From positions 11,431,564 through 11,495,563 of the forward strand of contig OY744616.1 in assembly GCA_963556255.1 (NCBI GenBank): a stretch of DNA of 64,000 nucleotides. Direction: 5' to 3'. The position numbers and the translations under genes were made by a program. The notes under the pieces were generated by a model that saw nothing but the letters and a program-made list of their open reading frames with translations, searched no databases and was not told where the DNA came from. Positions 12,590-23,753 of the stretch are shown here, in pieces (the stretch's first letter is position 1; each line of letters starts with the position of its first letter). This DNA is from Allolobophora icterica. Lineage: Eukaryota; Annelida; Clitellata; Crassiclitellata; Lumbricidae.

Positions 12590-13200
12590 AACACCAAAAC
12601 AAAACCCACGACCAAATAAACAGCACATGACACCAAAATAAAAAACAAACACACGACAAATAAAAACAAACTAACAGTACAAAGCATTTAGATTTTGCAT
12701 TGTATTTAGTTAACGACAAAAGAAACAACAAAGCAAAGTCCAAAGGACAAAGTAAACAACAAAATAAAGAACAAAACAAACGCGAAAGTAAACAACAAAC
12801 GACAAAGTAAACAAAATAAACAACAAAATAAACAAGACAAAAACACAAAAACTACACACAGGGCTTACGGGATTCTAATCCGCGCCAGGGGCCCCCCTGC
12901 CTTCACGAGCTTACGGGAGATTAAGCCGCGCCAGAGGCTCGGCAGGGGTGTAGGTTTGATTATTTTGTCTTGATTATTTTGTTGTCTATTTTGTTACTTT
13001 GTCGTTTGTTGTTTGCTTTCGTGTCTGTTTTGTTGTTTACTTTGTTGTTTAGTTTGTCGTTTGTTGTTTGCTTTGTAGCTTGTTTTGTCGCTAAACTAAA
13101 CACAAATACAAAATCTAAATACTTATAAAAAAAATATACAAATACACTACAAAAAAATAAAGACAAATAAAAAAATAAATACAAACACAAAACGACCACC
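12590..13200. repeat. Long imperfect foldback (inverted repeat)
   Basis: An ACAAA/CAACAAAATAAA-rich arm (about 12688-12850) is the imperfect reverse complement of a TTTGTTGTTT-rich arm (about 12958-13125). Matching inner landmarks are AACAAACGACAAAGTAA and its complement, and AAAATCTAAAT. The roughly 110-bp centre has two GCTTACGGGAnnnTAA-CCGCGCCAG half-copies. Simple-sequence ORFs in it are artefacts. Confidence 0.7.
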
Positions 13201-13257
13201 ACACCCTAAACACACCACACCCTAAATACAATCCGACAATACGGAGCCACTCAGCAG

Positions 13258-13510
13258 CCATCCCAATGCCCATCCTCTTCAAAACGACCACCAAACCCTA
13301 CACACACCACACCCTAGAGCCACTCAGCAGCCATCCCAATGCCCATTCTCTTCAAAACGACCACCAAACCCTACACACACCACACCCTAGAGCCACTCAG
13401 CAGCCATCCCAATGCCCATCCTCTTCAAAACGACCACCAAACCCTACACACACCACACCCTAAACAGAATCCGACAATACGACACTGAGCAGCCATCCCA
13501 ATGCCCATCC
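13258..13510. repeat. 73-bp minisatellite, about 3.5 copies
   Basis: TCCCAATGCCCATCCTC recurs at about 13261, 13334, 13407 and 13496; the spacing is 73 bp, with the last unit enlarged. The ORF across it is a repeat translation. Confidence 0.85.
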
Positions 13511-13751
13511 TCCTCAAGCAGGAAACTTCCTGCCAGAATATCCAAAGGCACCTATTGAAACACAGTAAAATAATGAAGGTTATTATTACACGTTATGACA
13601 AAATAGTAACATGAAATGAAAGAAACAGTGAACATGGAATTGGAGGAGCTGTGCAGCAGGCAAACACAATTCCTGTGTAGAGATTTTCGATCATTATTAT
13701 TCTACACTTAGCTACGTCATACACGGCCTGCTTCTGTCAATCTTCATCCAC

Positions 13752-13756
<5 letters not shown>

Positions 13757-13848
<92 letters not shown>
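13757..13848. repeat. (TAA)n microsatellite
   Basis: About 30 uninterrupted TAA units. Confidence 0.95.
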
Positions 13849-14057
13849 CATGGAGGACGGCGACCTCCAAGCTTACATGTAATTACACTCCTGCTTTATA
13901 GTTTCTTAGAGCCTGAGGGATTTTCGTACCTCGGGCGTTAAAAAACAAAATAAAAAATAAAATAATAATAATATAATATTCTTTATTATTTAAAATTGAC
14001 AGATGCAGTAAGATTACATGGAAACATGAAAGTACAATCAAGATCTTAATTAAACAC

Positions 14058-14160
14058 GGTTTGGCAGCCATGCAAGGCGCCGCCCTAGAGGGGGGTTACG
14101 GGAATCGATCAGCGAACCTAATGCTCTCCTGGCCATGAGTGCTACCATTACTCTATCCCC
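14058..14160 (-). mobile_element. tRNA-derived SINE head (weak)
   Basis: On the minus strand a GGGGGATAGAGTAATGGTAGC box-A-like segment is followed about 40 nt later by a disturbed GGTTCGCTGATCGATTCCC box B. It cannot fold into a proper tRNA, so I read it as a degenerate SINE head. Confidence 0.35.
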
Positions 14161-14777
14161 CCTCCCCAAGTATCTCATTCCAGTGGTTTGATTTTGAGGT
14201 GCAGACACAATCCCTGGTCAGATAAAAATAAATCCATCTGTTTTTTAAGTTCAGTATATTCAGTATGTATTGAAAGACCTCAGGAAATTTTACTCAACTG
14301 GTACTGCGACACGTGTCTTGTACACAACGTGAATATCAGCTTTCACAACATAAAATTATGAGGTAGAATGATATAATTCACAATTTGTATAGACAAGTTC
14401 AGAGTAGATTAGTTTGTACAAGATAATATATTCATCTTAATGATCTTTAATCAAAATTTTAGATAAACATTAAGAAGTAAATGACAATTAAAATACATAT
14501 CAAATGTACATCAATAACTCCCCATAATTTGCATTATCAAAGTTATATTATAACAAGGTCAGGCAAAGAGTCTAAATTTAATCAGCTATAGATCAAGTCT
14601 TGGATTCCATCCCTACACCAGAGCACTGTTTACACAACACATCTGCAGAATTTTAATTGTATTTGAAAGTTTATACAGTGCCACTAAAAGAGCAAAACTA
14701 ATCGCTGCTAGCTTATATGATGTAAAATGTCATTCAGAACTGGAATTACAATAGTTAGCAAAAATCAGAAACCTACC

Positions 14778-15280
14778 ATCTTTGGCATGGCGCTCCTTGC
14801 TCTTTCTCATCCTTCTTGTCTTCCAACTGATCTCTCTGCCTCTGGAGGTCTGAGTTCGCCGCCTGCAGTCCTGCCAATCGTGAGCTGAAATCGCTGATTT
14901 GCAGTCGGCATGTTTGGAACACACAATGAATGACGGTGGAGGTGTTATCGATGAAGGACGACGAATGTGACCTTCCATGGCTTGCCGATCTAGATGCAGA
15001 ACGGTCGCGACGTGTAGACTTCGCAGTGGAGCGTCTGGTTTTGAGTGTACTCGTATGTGTACTCGTATGTCCTTCCTTGACAGTAAAAACCTCCATCCGG
15101 TTGCAGTGGTCAACCACTTCCTGTGTGTTTCTTCTCAGGCCTTCGAGCATCGACTCGGTGTGCTCGAGCCGGCATTTAACGGACTATCCACGTTGAGGAT
15201 CAAGTCAGGCTTTGACGGGCGACACAGCTTGTAGCCTTGTGAATCAAGACTCTTGTGAGCAGTTGCCAACTTGAAAAGTT
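14778..15280 (-). CDS. Candidate coding exon, coiled-coil protein, apparent frameshift
   Basis: I do not recognise this gene. A minus-strand exon can be drawn from an acceptor CTTCTGTCAG ending at 15281 to a donor GATG|GTAGGT at 14778. The first part reads LFKLATAHKSLDSQGY and then PDLILNVDSPL. The second part, in a different frame, reads KCRLEHTESMLEGLRRNTQ, a Ser/Arg-rich stretch (RRDRSASRSASHGRS), and a heptad-rich end (SRLAGLQAANSDLQRQRDQL). The two halves join if one base is missing in the AAA at 15175-15177. This could be a sequencing error, a real frameshift in a pseudogene, or two separate exons. Codon use and both splice sites look coding-like; function is unknown. Confidence 0.4.
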
Positions 15281-15954
15281 CTGACAGAAGGAATCACGCA
15301 TTTCTGATTGTTCGGCAGACTGACAATCAGTCGCTGGGTAGTCTAAGATAAAACACAACATTACGATTTTGGTCTGAAAAAGAAAGTTCTCTGTGACGGA
15401 CAACAGACGCACAGCTGAATTCCAAATTCATATTCTTCTTCCTTAGGCAGACACTTCAACAATGAAGTAGAATCCTACTGTTTGGATCGTTGGGTCATCT
15501 ACCAGACATAGCCTCCCTTAAGATGTTCTTATGGTTAGGGATACATGTACTACTCTTTATCAACGCTTAAAACTCTTTTGCCTGTGGGGATGGCCTGGAA
15601 GTGAATGCATATGAGGAGACACTTGAAGAAGTGCTACATGAATGCCCTGAATGAATTAAAGATTTCCATATAGAGGAGAATTTTAACTGTAGTCTTGTGG
15701 ACTACCTAGGAGCAACGTAAGTTAAACTTTTCACAGACTAAAATTAAAATATACCGATATATTAAACACTTGCTGGTTGCATAAAAGCTGTTGCCTGATA
15801 CAGATTTAATTCATGTTTTTAATTTATAAACTCATCTTGAACTTGGTAAAGAAGAATTCAGACTTCATAAAGTGGAAACCACATCTACTGAAATGAAACG
15901 GCTGTTTTCTTACCTCAAATGACTGCTGGGTCGACGACTTGAGTTTGTCCTTCT

Positions 15955-16378
15955 CTGACTTTTTTTAACGAGTTCACTTGGCTGGGTCCAAGTGACGAGC
16001 GTCTTTCTCGGACTTCTTTCTTTAACCAGTTCAATTGGCTGGGTCCAAGTGACGAGCGTCTTTCTCTGACTTATTTTTATAACCAGTTCAATTGGCTGGC
16101 TCCAAGTGACAAGCGTCTTTCTCGGACTTATTTTTATAACCAGTTCAATTGGCTGGCTCCAAGTGACCAGCGTCTTTCTCGGACTTATTTTTTAAACCAG
16201 TTCAATTGGCTGGCTCCAAGTGACGAGCGTCTTTCTCGGATTTATTTTTATAACCAGTTCAATTGGCTGGCTCCAAGTGACGAGTGTCTTTCTCGGACTT
16301 ATTTTTTAAACCAGTTCAATTGGCTGGCTCCGAGCGACGAGGGTCTTTCTTGGACTTTTTTTAACCATGCGACGAGTG
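15955..16378. repeat. 57-bp minisatellite, about seven copies
   Basis: CCAGTTCAATTGGCTGG recurs at 16026, 16083, 16140, 16197, 16254 and 16311, an exact 57-bp period, with diverged units at both ends. The period is a multiple of three. On the minus strand several units are open as a 19-residue repeat (SPRKTLVTWSQPIELV...), but units carrying TTTAAA give an in-frame stop, so I treat it as an intronic minisatellite. Confidence 0.85.
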
Positions 16379-16407
16379 TCTTTCTCCTCATTCCCACGGT
16401 CAGATTA

Positions 16408-16545
16408 ATTCTGCTCCATCAGAGGTGGTATTTGTTTAGTATGATGACTCGAAGAACCACTGGTGGTATGTCCTCTGCCGCCGCGACGTCGACCGCTACC
16501 TCCAACTGAACCTTGTGATCGACTTCCAGAGTAAGACTATTCCTC
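16408..16545 (-). CDS. Candidate RGG-rich exon (uncertain)
   Basis: One minus-strand frame reads SYSGSRSQGSVGGSGRRRGG followed by RGHTTSGSSS and a stop after IPPLMEQN. Arg/Gly/Ser-rich tails are common in RNA-binding proteins, but a second frame is equally open (LTLEVDHKVQL...) and the acceptor is weak. It may belong with the exons at 16818-16950 and 14778-15280; I cannot fix the phase. Confidence 0.25.
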
Positions 16546-16817
16546 CTGTCTCCCAAACCTTCGTTGGTAGCAAAATAAAATGCAGCCTTTCAGTCGAAGA
16601 AGTTACACAGTTTGTGTTACCATGTGAAATATAAAGAACTTCACAAAAAAGACCCAGAACAGTTTCGTATTTTCCATAAAAAATAGCCAATGACAATCAT
16701 AAAACTTGGGCTGCATATAATAATAAACAGATGAAATACACTGCACATAATGGCTGAAAAATCTTGGCAAATGTGGCTCAAACAAATTTCACTGTAATTA
16801 ATAATGAAACACCATAC

Positions 16818-16950
16818 CTTCTCCTGTTTGGTCTTCGGCGCCCTCCTTCACGTCCAGTTGCTTGCTGTTCCTGGCCATCTTCTTCAGCAGTTGCTTCAGA
16901 TTTCTCAGCAGAATACCTGTAGTTCTCATCTTCAGCGCGACGGTGATTAC
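16818..16950 (-). CDS. Candidate internal exon of minus-strand gene
   Basis: The acceptor TTTCATTTGTAATAG and donor GAGAAG|GTATGG frame a 133-nt exon on the minus strand. Two frames are open: one is basic/amphipathic (LLRNLKQLLKKMARNSKQL), the other charged and Arg-rich (AEDENYRYSAEKSEATAEED ending GGRRRPNRRR). Which one is used depends on the neighbouring exons, which I could not join with confidence. No family recognised. Confidence 0.35.
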
Positions 16951-17295
16951 CTATTACAAATGAAAACAAGTCTGTATAAAAGAGTCCAAGAATTGTTTTA
17001 CAGCTATTTCACTATTTCCTCTGGGTCTATACAAATCTATAAGTTTGTTCTGTACCAATAAGTATGTTTTCAGAACATACTTGTCCTATTTCCAAATTTG
17101 AAAGTGACTAAAATCGACTTTCCAAACATATGTTTAAAAGAAGGCATACTGACTGCAACCTACTTGTCATGTCATAACAAGCCATGGTTCTGTTAAAATT
17201 GACAAATGCACAACTCTGTGTTTTGCTGTTTTGGCCATGTCAGCACAAATTCAGACAAAATTCGCAAACTATCGCAAAAAATTTGTGATCGTCAG

Positions 17296-17546
<251 letters not shown>

Positions 17547-17547
17547 A

Positions 17548-18347
17548 CACTGATGGGCACTAAACTATTTTTTTAGCTAAACTAAAACTATTTTCCAACT
17601 AAGAAAAATAGTTTAACTAAAGTTGGCAACTAATTTTGGAAATTAGTTAACTAAACTAAAAAAGTAGTTAAACTTTTTCCAACTTTTTTCCAACTTTTTA
17701 CGACAAACATTTTCACAATAAAAGACGTTAAGTGAACTGTAATAATGTAAAGCGTCAATGACAATTTCATCTTCAAACTATGCAATGTGTACTGTTCTGG
17801 CATACAGTTACAAGTGTACTGTAAGTATATATATATATTTATTCTTTAATTAAGCGCCTGCAAACGCACTGCGCTGTACATGTACATGTTATGCGATAAA
17901 TCTTAACTAGTTAACTACTAACAGAACAGACAGCCTGCAATACACGGCGCAAATTGCAGCCTACAAAGCATGTCCGCCTATGTGACTCGATCCTTGTACC
18001 TCTCGCACTCTACGCCAGATGTTTTCCAATGCGCTATCATAACAAGTAGTGTATGAATTTGAAAACACAGGCTGTTAAGGCTAAAACCATGCAGTGTTAA
18101 AATGTTATTTTACTGACAGTGTTCAATGTTCACTGTGGAAAAATAGTTGCATACTGCTGATTTATTTTAGTTAAACTTTTTAGTTAGCAACTAAATTTTT
18201 TAGTTAAACTATGGTTTTAACTAAAATATTTTTTTTAGTTAAACTTCTTCCTTAACTAAAATATTTTAGTTAAACTTCTTCCTTAACTAAAATTTCTTAG
18301 TTAAACTAAAAGTTAGCAACTTTTTAGTTAACTATTGCCCATCACTG
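17548..18347. mobile_element. hAT-like MITE, CA(C/G)TGATGGGCA ends
   Basis: The left end CACTGATGGGCACTAAACTA and the complement of the right end CAGTGATGGGCAATAGTTAA match as a terminal inverted repeat. Flanks TATATATA / TATATACA are consistent with an 8-bp target duplication, but they lie in TA-rich sequence, so this is weak. Sub-terminal regions are rich in AGTTAAACTAAA motifs. No ORF. Confidence 0.7.
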
Positions 18348-18685
18348 TATATACACACACGCGCGCGCGCACGCACGCACGCACGCACACACGTGCCATA
18401 AGCCTATCTATAATAGACATATCGAAAAATTCGCGCATAATAGGCCTACAAGTTTTCAAGTCCATTCACTTATCAAATGCAGCAAATTGTCTTCTAATAA
18501 TCTAATTAGCTGGACAAATTTACATAAACAAATTTACTCAAACATTAATAATTATTTTTTATTTAGGGACGAGCATGATTATAATTACGGACTTATAACA
18601 AGCTTTAGGTCTAACTAAACAAAATTTACTCGACAACGAAGCCATTGTCTGTCACCCTTCACTCAAACGATGGGCTCGTTTCTTC

Positions 18686-18967
18686 CACGTGATATAAATC
18701 AAATAACATGAACATATTTCGATAAGAAACAATTATAATATGATCATAATTATAAACAAACTATTATTTTACCTTGTCGAAATTCTGTTTTTAAATTTAA
18801 GTCATTAATTTTCAGCGAAAGAGGCTCGATTTGAGCAGAAACCTTCTTTCTGTTACCAAAAGCTTAGAACCTCTGCCGGTTACTGTGGTAACAGATTTGA
18901 CGTCATCACATAAAATTATGTTTGTTTCTGTCGTTAGCCAATCATGTTATTTGATTTATATCACGTG
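18686..18967. promoter_or_regulatory. 26-bp inverted repeat with CACGTG ends and a CRE-like site
   Basis: 18686-18711 begins CACGTGATATAAATC and is exactly repeated in inverse orientation at 18942-18967. The 230-bp spacer contains a TGACGTCA palindrome at 18898-18905. It lies about 350 bp upstream of the THAP-like exon, so it could be a promoter element; it could equally be the ends of a small MITE. Confidence 0.4.
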
Positions 18968-19319
18968 CAACATACACCCAATCATGTTCTAGACTGTGTT
19001 CGATCGACTGGTTGACTGCTTTGCCGCTCATTTGTGCATGATGCTATCTATAATTCGGTAAGTATGTACGCAAAAGAGTAAATGTTACTTATAGGGTTGC
19101 TGAATATAATTTATTTATTTTATTCCGTTATATAAGAGCTGCGAACGAGTTGATGTACTGTCGAGGTCGTTGACTGTTTCATAAATAACAACGATTCTAT
19201 ATTTAGAGGATTGGTTACTCATGAAAAAAAGTTGTACTTCCGGCAGCGGGGAGATCGTGGCGACATCTGTCGTCGCGGGTGTACGGGTCTCTCGAGAGGT
19301 AAGCAAGTCTACAGACGCG

Positions 19320-19405
19320 ATGTGGTGTTCAGTTATTCATTGCACGAATTCTAGGAAGAAGAATCCTGGATTATCTTTCTTTCGGTTTCGAAAGAACCAA
19401 GAAAG
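19320..19405 (+). CDS. THAP-type zinc finger, first coding exon
   Basis: The ATG opens MWCSVIHCTNSRKKNPGLSF followed by FRFRKNQER. This fits the start of the THAP C2CH zinc finger: Cys at residue 3, Cys at 8 with a following Asn, then the aromatic FF-F block near 20-23 (family knowledge). The exon ends at a strong donor GAAAG|GTAAAT in phase 2, so the remaining Cys-His pair would be in a later exon, which I could not find with confidence. Either a host THAP gene or a P-element-like/other THAP-domain transposon remnant is possible. Confidence 0.5.
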
Positions 19406-19696
19406 GTAAATGATAATAAGTGTATAGATATTGGTTTTAATTACTGTAATTTAAGTAGTCTAAATTGTGGAAACATGCGTTAAGCATAGCGAAGCTATAG
19501 ACCCATGTTTAGGCCTACCTGCAGTCAATGGCATCTGACATCAATTAGAAAAAAACCTGCGTTGTGTTTGCTTAACTTTCCCAGTAACAAGTTAAAGTAA
19601 ATGATAAGTAATTTATAAGTAAAAGTTTTAATAAATTTCAAGTAATGTAAACCTTAGAAATATGCACTTTTTGCGTCGTATGATAAGGCCTATATC

Positions 19697-21170
19697 CAGT
19701 GCCGTTTTAAGGCCTAGGCACGCGAGGCACGGGCCTAGGGCCCCGCGCAAAAGGGGGACCCCGCGGCGACCCAGAAACAAAATAACAATATTATAAGTTA
19801 TGTTCTAACAAGTAAGAATTCTTCAAAGCAAAGTAAGAACAATAACACTTCTTAAACAAAAGTCTGCTGCGTTCTGCATTTTTAGTTAAATATACTTATT
19901 GCCAGTAAGCGCAGAGCGCTATTGAAGTTAGACTGAAATAAATCAATAATTTTAACGCATAGCCATGGGCGTCCGGAGTGGGACAACGGGGTTATTTGCC
20001 TTCCTGGATTTTGAAAATTGTCTCGTTTTATGTGTTCATGAATAGTTAAGCAAAAGCGTCATTTTGGACACCCTAGAAAAATGTTGTCTCCTCTAGAAAA
20101 AATTTTGTCAATAATCTATGCCATGATAAAGAATGACAATCTGGAATCAACGTTTCCAAACGTTTAAATTGCAATAAAAATGTTTCTGTCAATGATGGTG
20201 ACAAACTGTACGGGTGAACGTTCTTTCTCATAGCTTAAATTAATCGAGAACGAGCTTCGTAGCCGTATGATGCAAGACCGATTGAACTGCCTGTCTGTTA
20301 AGAGCATATAGAATCAAATGTGTTGGAGTCTTTGAGTTTCGATGATAGGCCTATTATAAAAGACTTTGCTCAGAGCAAAACACGAAAGCGATGTTTGTAA
20401 GGAAATGTTGTGACAAAGTCACAAAGTCACATTCCATGTAGGCCTATAGCAAACACTCATTACAATCTCAATTTTAGTTAGTATAACAAATTAACAAAGG
20501 AAACTGTAACGTATGTTAAACTAGAGTCTTTTTACACTTGTAGTACAAAGCTTGCTGTTTTAACTGTGTTGGCATGAGTTTAGTAATAGTAGCCTATATA
20601 TTGATAAATTTTACAAAATGACACATATGTACATGCAATGTATTAATGCAATACTCTAGATCTGAGACAGAGATTGAGGCGGAAATCGGGTTACGTTTAA
20701 GGTTAGTAGCATAGGCGCCGACTCCTTGGGAGCCATAAAGTTCAGTGGGTGCCTGGCACCCAGAAGAAGCAGGACCGGAGTTCGGACCTATAAAGTCTAA
20801 TTTTTTACAACTAAGTAATCTCACAACTTGAGAAGTACAATTACAACACAAATACCCAACATTGCATGATCTTAGAGTCACAGCCCGTACATACATAAAT
20901 TATTTATTTATTTATTTATTATTTAACAAAATAATAACACTGGAACGTCGTCACCGATTTCCAAAACTTTTTGTAACCTCGTAACCTTTGACAAGAAAAC
21001 AATTTCCTTCTACAAAAATCCGCTAAAACTCACCTACCTAAGGAGAGTGGGAAAGAGGAAGTGAGTGGGGAACCCAGGCTCCCAGAGGCAAAAGCAAAAG
21101 TCGGCGCCTATGTTAGTTAGGGTTTGTGCGGATTCTGCCTAGGGCCCCCAAACTCCTTAAAACGGCTCTG
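19697..21170 (+). mobile_element. hAT transposon with decayed transposase
   Basis: The ends CAGTGCCGTTTTAAGG and CCTTAAAACGGCTCTG form a terminal inverted repeat with a perfect 8-bp target duplication CCTATATC (19689-19696 and 21171-21178). At about 20205-20310 the plus strand reads GERSFS, a stop, then LKLIENELRSRMMQDRLNC, the hAT C-terminal dimerisation motif. The coding region is otherwise destroyed. A second MITE is nested at 20710-21112. Confidence 0.85.
20710..21112. mobile_element. Nested MITE, CATAGGCGCCGACT ends
   Basis: The inverted termini CATAGGCGCCGACT / AGTCGGCGCCTATG are 14 bp and perfect. Flanks GTTAGTAG and TTAGTTAG are only roughly alike. It sits inside the hAT element 19697-21170 and is therefore younger than it. 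No coding potential. Confidence 0.7.
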
Positions 21171-21363
21171 CCTATATCTGACATCTTCAAACCACAAAGC
21201 AATCGTACAATCAATGTAGTGAAACATTTTGTGGATAACATATTATTGGGTTTATTTTTACTCTGGTAATGAAATATTTTGCGTTACTTGTCTGTAAGAA
21301 AGTTTACTTTGCGATACGTGTTTGGCAGATGCAGGCGGTGGGTGCAGTTAGGCCTATGTCGAC

Positions 21364-22082
21364 CAAGGGCGTAAACTTGTCCAAAATATTGGGGGGGGGA
21401 GGCATGGGGTCTGGACCAGAGGAGCAAAAAACAAGTTTTTTCTAGATGAAAAGTTGCTTTTTTAAAACAAGTTTTTCAAGATAAAAAGTTGTTTTTTTGT
21501 TTTTTTTGTTTTTTTGTTTTTATGGTTCTTGTTGTTTTGGTTGTTTTTAAGATTTTCGGATTTCGAACCATAAAAATCATGAAAAAAGGCATGAACAAGA
21601 GCTCCAACTCAATTTAATTCAGTTGCGATTTCCGAAAATTAAAAATCATTAAATCAATGTTATTAAAGTAACTTCTACAAAAATGGGAAAGTTATTTTAA
21701 AAAATCAAATTTTGTGGTTTTCTTTTTTTAAACCAATTTCCGAAAAAAAACTTTTTTCACCTCTGGTCTGGACAGTCAGCAGAGGCTTCCGGTGTTAAGT
21801 TAATGCGTATGAAATGGGGCGTTTTGCTTACATGCAAATTTGTTTCATATTGAAGATATTGAAGATAAAAATAAATTTTGTTTTCATTTCAGATGAATTT
21901 CTGATAGTATTTCAGTTCTGTGTCTCTTTTTTTCTGTTTCTGAAGAAATTTGTCTATATTGAAACATAATATTTTAATATTTTAAGAAATTCTCCTCTCG
22001 AATTTTGGGGGGGCATTGCCCCGGCTCCGCAATTATTGGTGGAGCACGTGCCCCGGCTGACCCCCCAGAGTCTACGCCTATG
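21364..22082. mobile_element. MITE of the GGCGTAAACTTGTCC family, interrupted
   Basis: It begins GGGCGTAAACTTGTCCAAAA and ends GAGTCTACGCCTATG, matching the short copies at 23182-23328 and 28323-28458. It is longer because a second MITE (21417-21765) has inserted. No clean target duplication was seen. Confidence 0.65.
21417..21765. mobile_element. Nested hAT-like MITE, CAGAGG ends
   Basis: The ends CAGAGGAGCAAAAA and TTTTTTCACCTCTG are inverted. A perfect 8-bp target duplication GTCTGGAC occurs at 21409-21416 and 21766-21773. It is inserted in the MITE at 21364-22082. Confidence 0.8.
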
Positions 22083-22687
22083 CCCAAACTACAAGGTCAT
22101 GTGTAGCCGAGTCTTGGGTTCATATGGAGCGATGGCCATATAGGCCTGTCAACCCTGGATGACGTTACTCATCTTTAATACATTATACATAGCGAGCTAC
22201 CCAGCCACGTTACAGACGCATCAGTTTTTTTAGAATTGGTGGGCCTTATATATATATATATATTATATATATATATATATCATATAATATATATATAACT
22301 TACTTTATTTCGCTCAAAGCAGAAAAACGAACATTACAAAATATCGCAAAACGAAAAGCAATAGTGCGAAAACACAAAAAACCTATGGCGCTTTCAATTT
22401 ACAATGTCCCAAAAACAAAAACAAAAAACCGTTAAAATCTTTACGCAGTTGCGTAATTGCGTAATGCTAGTTACGCGCCTGCGCCCTCATATGACAAGGC
22501 TAAGAAAATAAAGTGGCTAAGACCTGGTTTTTTCATTAAACGAATAATTATATATAGATTCATCCACCTATAGTAGGCCAATAGGCGATACTGGGCTGCC
22601 ATGCTGCGTCTTACTGGACCCATTCCGCAGTCTCCAGAGCAGGGATGAGAGACACGATCGATAGTCAATTAGTCAAATGGATAGAGC

Positions 22688-23071
22688 CAGAGGCGTAACT
22701 TTGGTCTAAAACGTGTGGGTACCAATTTCTTACATACACGAAGCAAGGCTGAATCTGCGATCTCTGGGAAGGCACAATAACAAAATATTGTTTGGCATTG
22801 TTCAAAAAGTGTGGTGTACTGTACCCCCTAGCAGGCACGTAACTAGGATTTTTCGTTTGGGGGGCTTAAACCTTGAACATGGCAACATTTATACAGTGTT
22901 CATACGAATTTTAGCCGTAAGCATACAACGGCTTGACTTGTTTGGGGGGGCTTCAACTTCGTTTGGGGGGGCTTAAGCCCCCCCAAGCCCAACGCTAGTT
23001 ACGTCCCTGCCCCCTAGTCCAAAAGGTGGGGGTACGGGTACCCCTCGTACCTCCCACAAATTACGCCTATG
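22688..23071. mobile_element. hAT-like MITE, CAGAGGCGTAACTT family
   Basis: The ends CAGAGGCGTAAC / AATTACGCCTATG carry an 8-bp flank duplication GATAGAGC/GATAGAAC (7/8). Related copies lie at about 25040-25263 and 60641-60963. A 178-bp MITE is nested at 22832-23009. Confidence 0.8.
22832..23009. mobile_element. Nested 178-bp MITE, CAGGCACGTAACTAGG ends
   Basis: The termini CAGGCACGTAACTAG / CTAGTTACGTCCCTG are inverted, with a perfect 8-bp duplication CCCCCTAG at 22824-22831 and 23010-23017. It is inserted in the MITE at 22688-23071. Confidence 0.85.
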
Positions 23072-23181
23072 GATAGAACGCTCGGCCTGGAACGCGGAGA
23101 GCATAGGCCTACACGAGGTTCGAGTCTCCAGCCAGGCGGTCATTGTGTATAAGGACCTTGAGATAATATAGTCATTCAAAC

Positions 23182-23328
23182 CATAGGCGTAGACTCTGGG
23201 GGGGGGGTAGCCGGGAATATGTCCCCCCAATAATTGAGATGAACTATACACCCAATGCAACAAGTGTAGAATGAATAACCAAACCCCTCACCCTCCCCCA
23301 CAATATTTTGGACAAGTTTACGCCAGTG
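23182..23328. mobile_element. 147-bp MITE, CATAGGCGTAGACTC ends
   Basis: The ends CATAGGCGTAGACTC and AAGTTTACGCCAGTG carry a perfect 8-bp duplication ATTCAAAC at 23174-23181 and 23329-23336. The same family as 21364-22082 and, reversed, 28323-28458. Confidence 0.85.
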
Positions 23329-23753
23329 ATTCAAACACAATTGCTCAGTGCCACCGATAGTCTGTCAAATGGTCCTGTGTGCACGTCTGAACTTTGGAAG
23401 GACTATAGGCTTTATAGGCACTATATCAAATGCAGTTGTATTATGTTACTTTCCCATATCAAGCACATTCTGCTCCCATAACTATTTACACGATATTATT
23501 ATGAGTGCAACTGCTATATTAGTTTTCTCTATTCTTTCTTAACGAAGACTTGAATTGGATTGGGAAGGACCCAGAATTAGAGACATTATTTATGCAAGTT
23601 AGAAAGGATTATTTGCAAAGCCCAACCCCGGATCTACCCTTGGGAGCGTAAACCCGTAAACCCACCCGTTGCAAGGGCCTCGTCCATCCGTTGGCCTCAA
23701 CCATCCGTTGGCCTCACCCATCCGTTGGCCTCAACCATCCGTTGGCCTCAACC

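Noticed and set aside
16408..16545. Assignment of the RGG-rich segment to an FMR1/FXR-type protein
   Set aside because: Only Arg/Gly richness is shared; no KH or other diagnostic domain is visible in the window.
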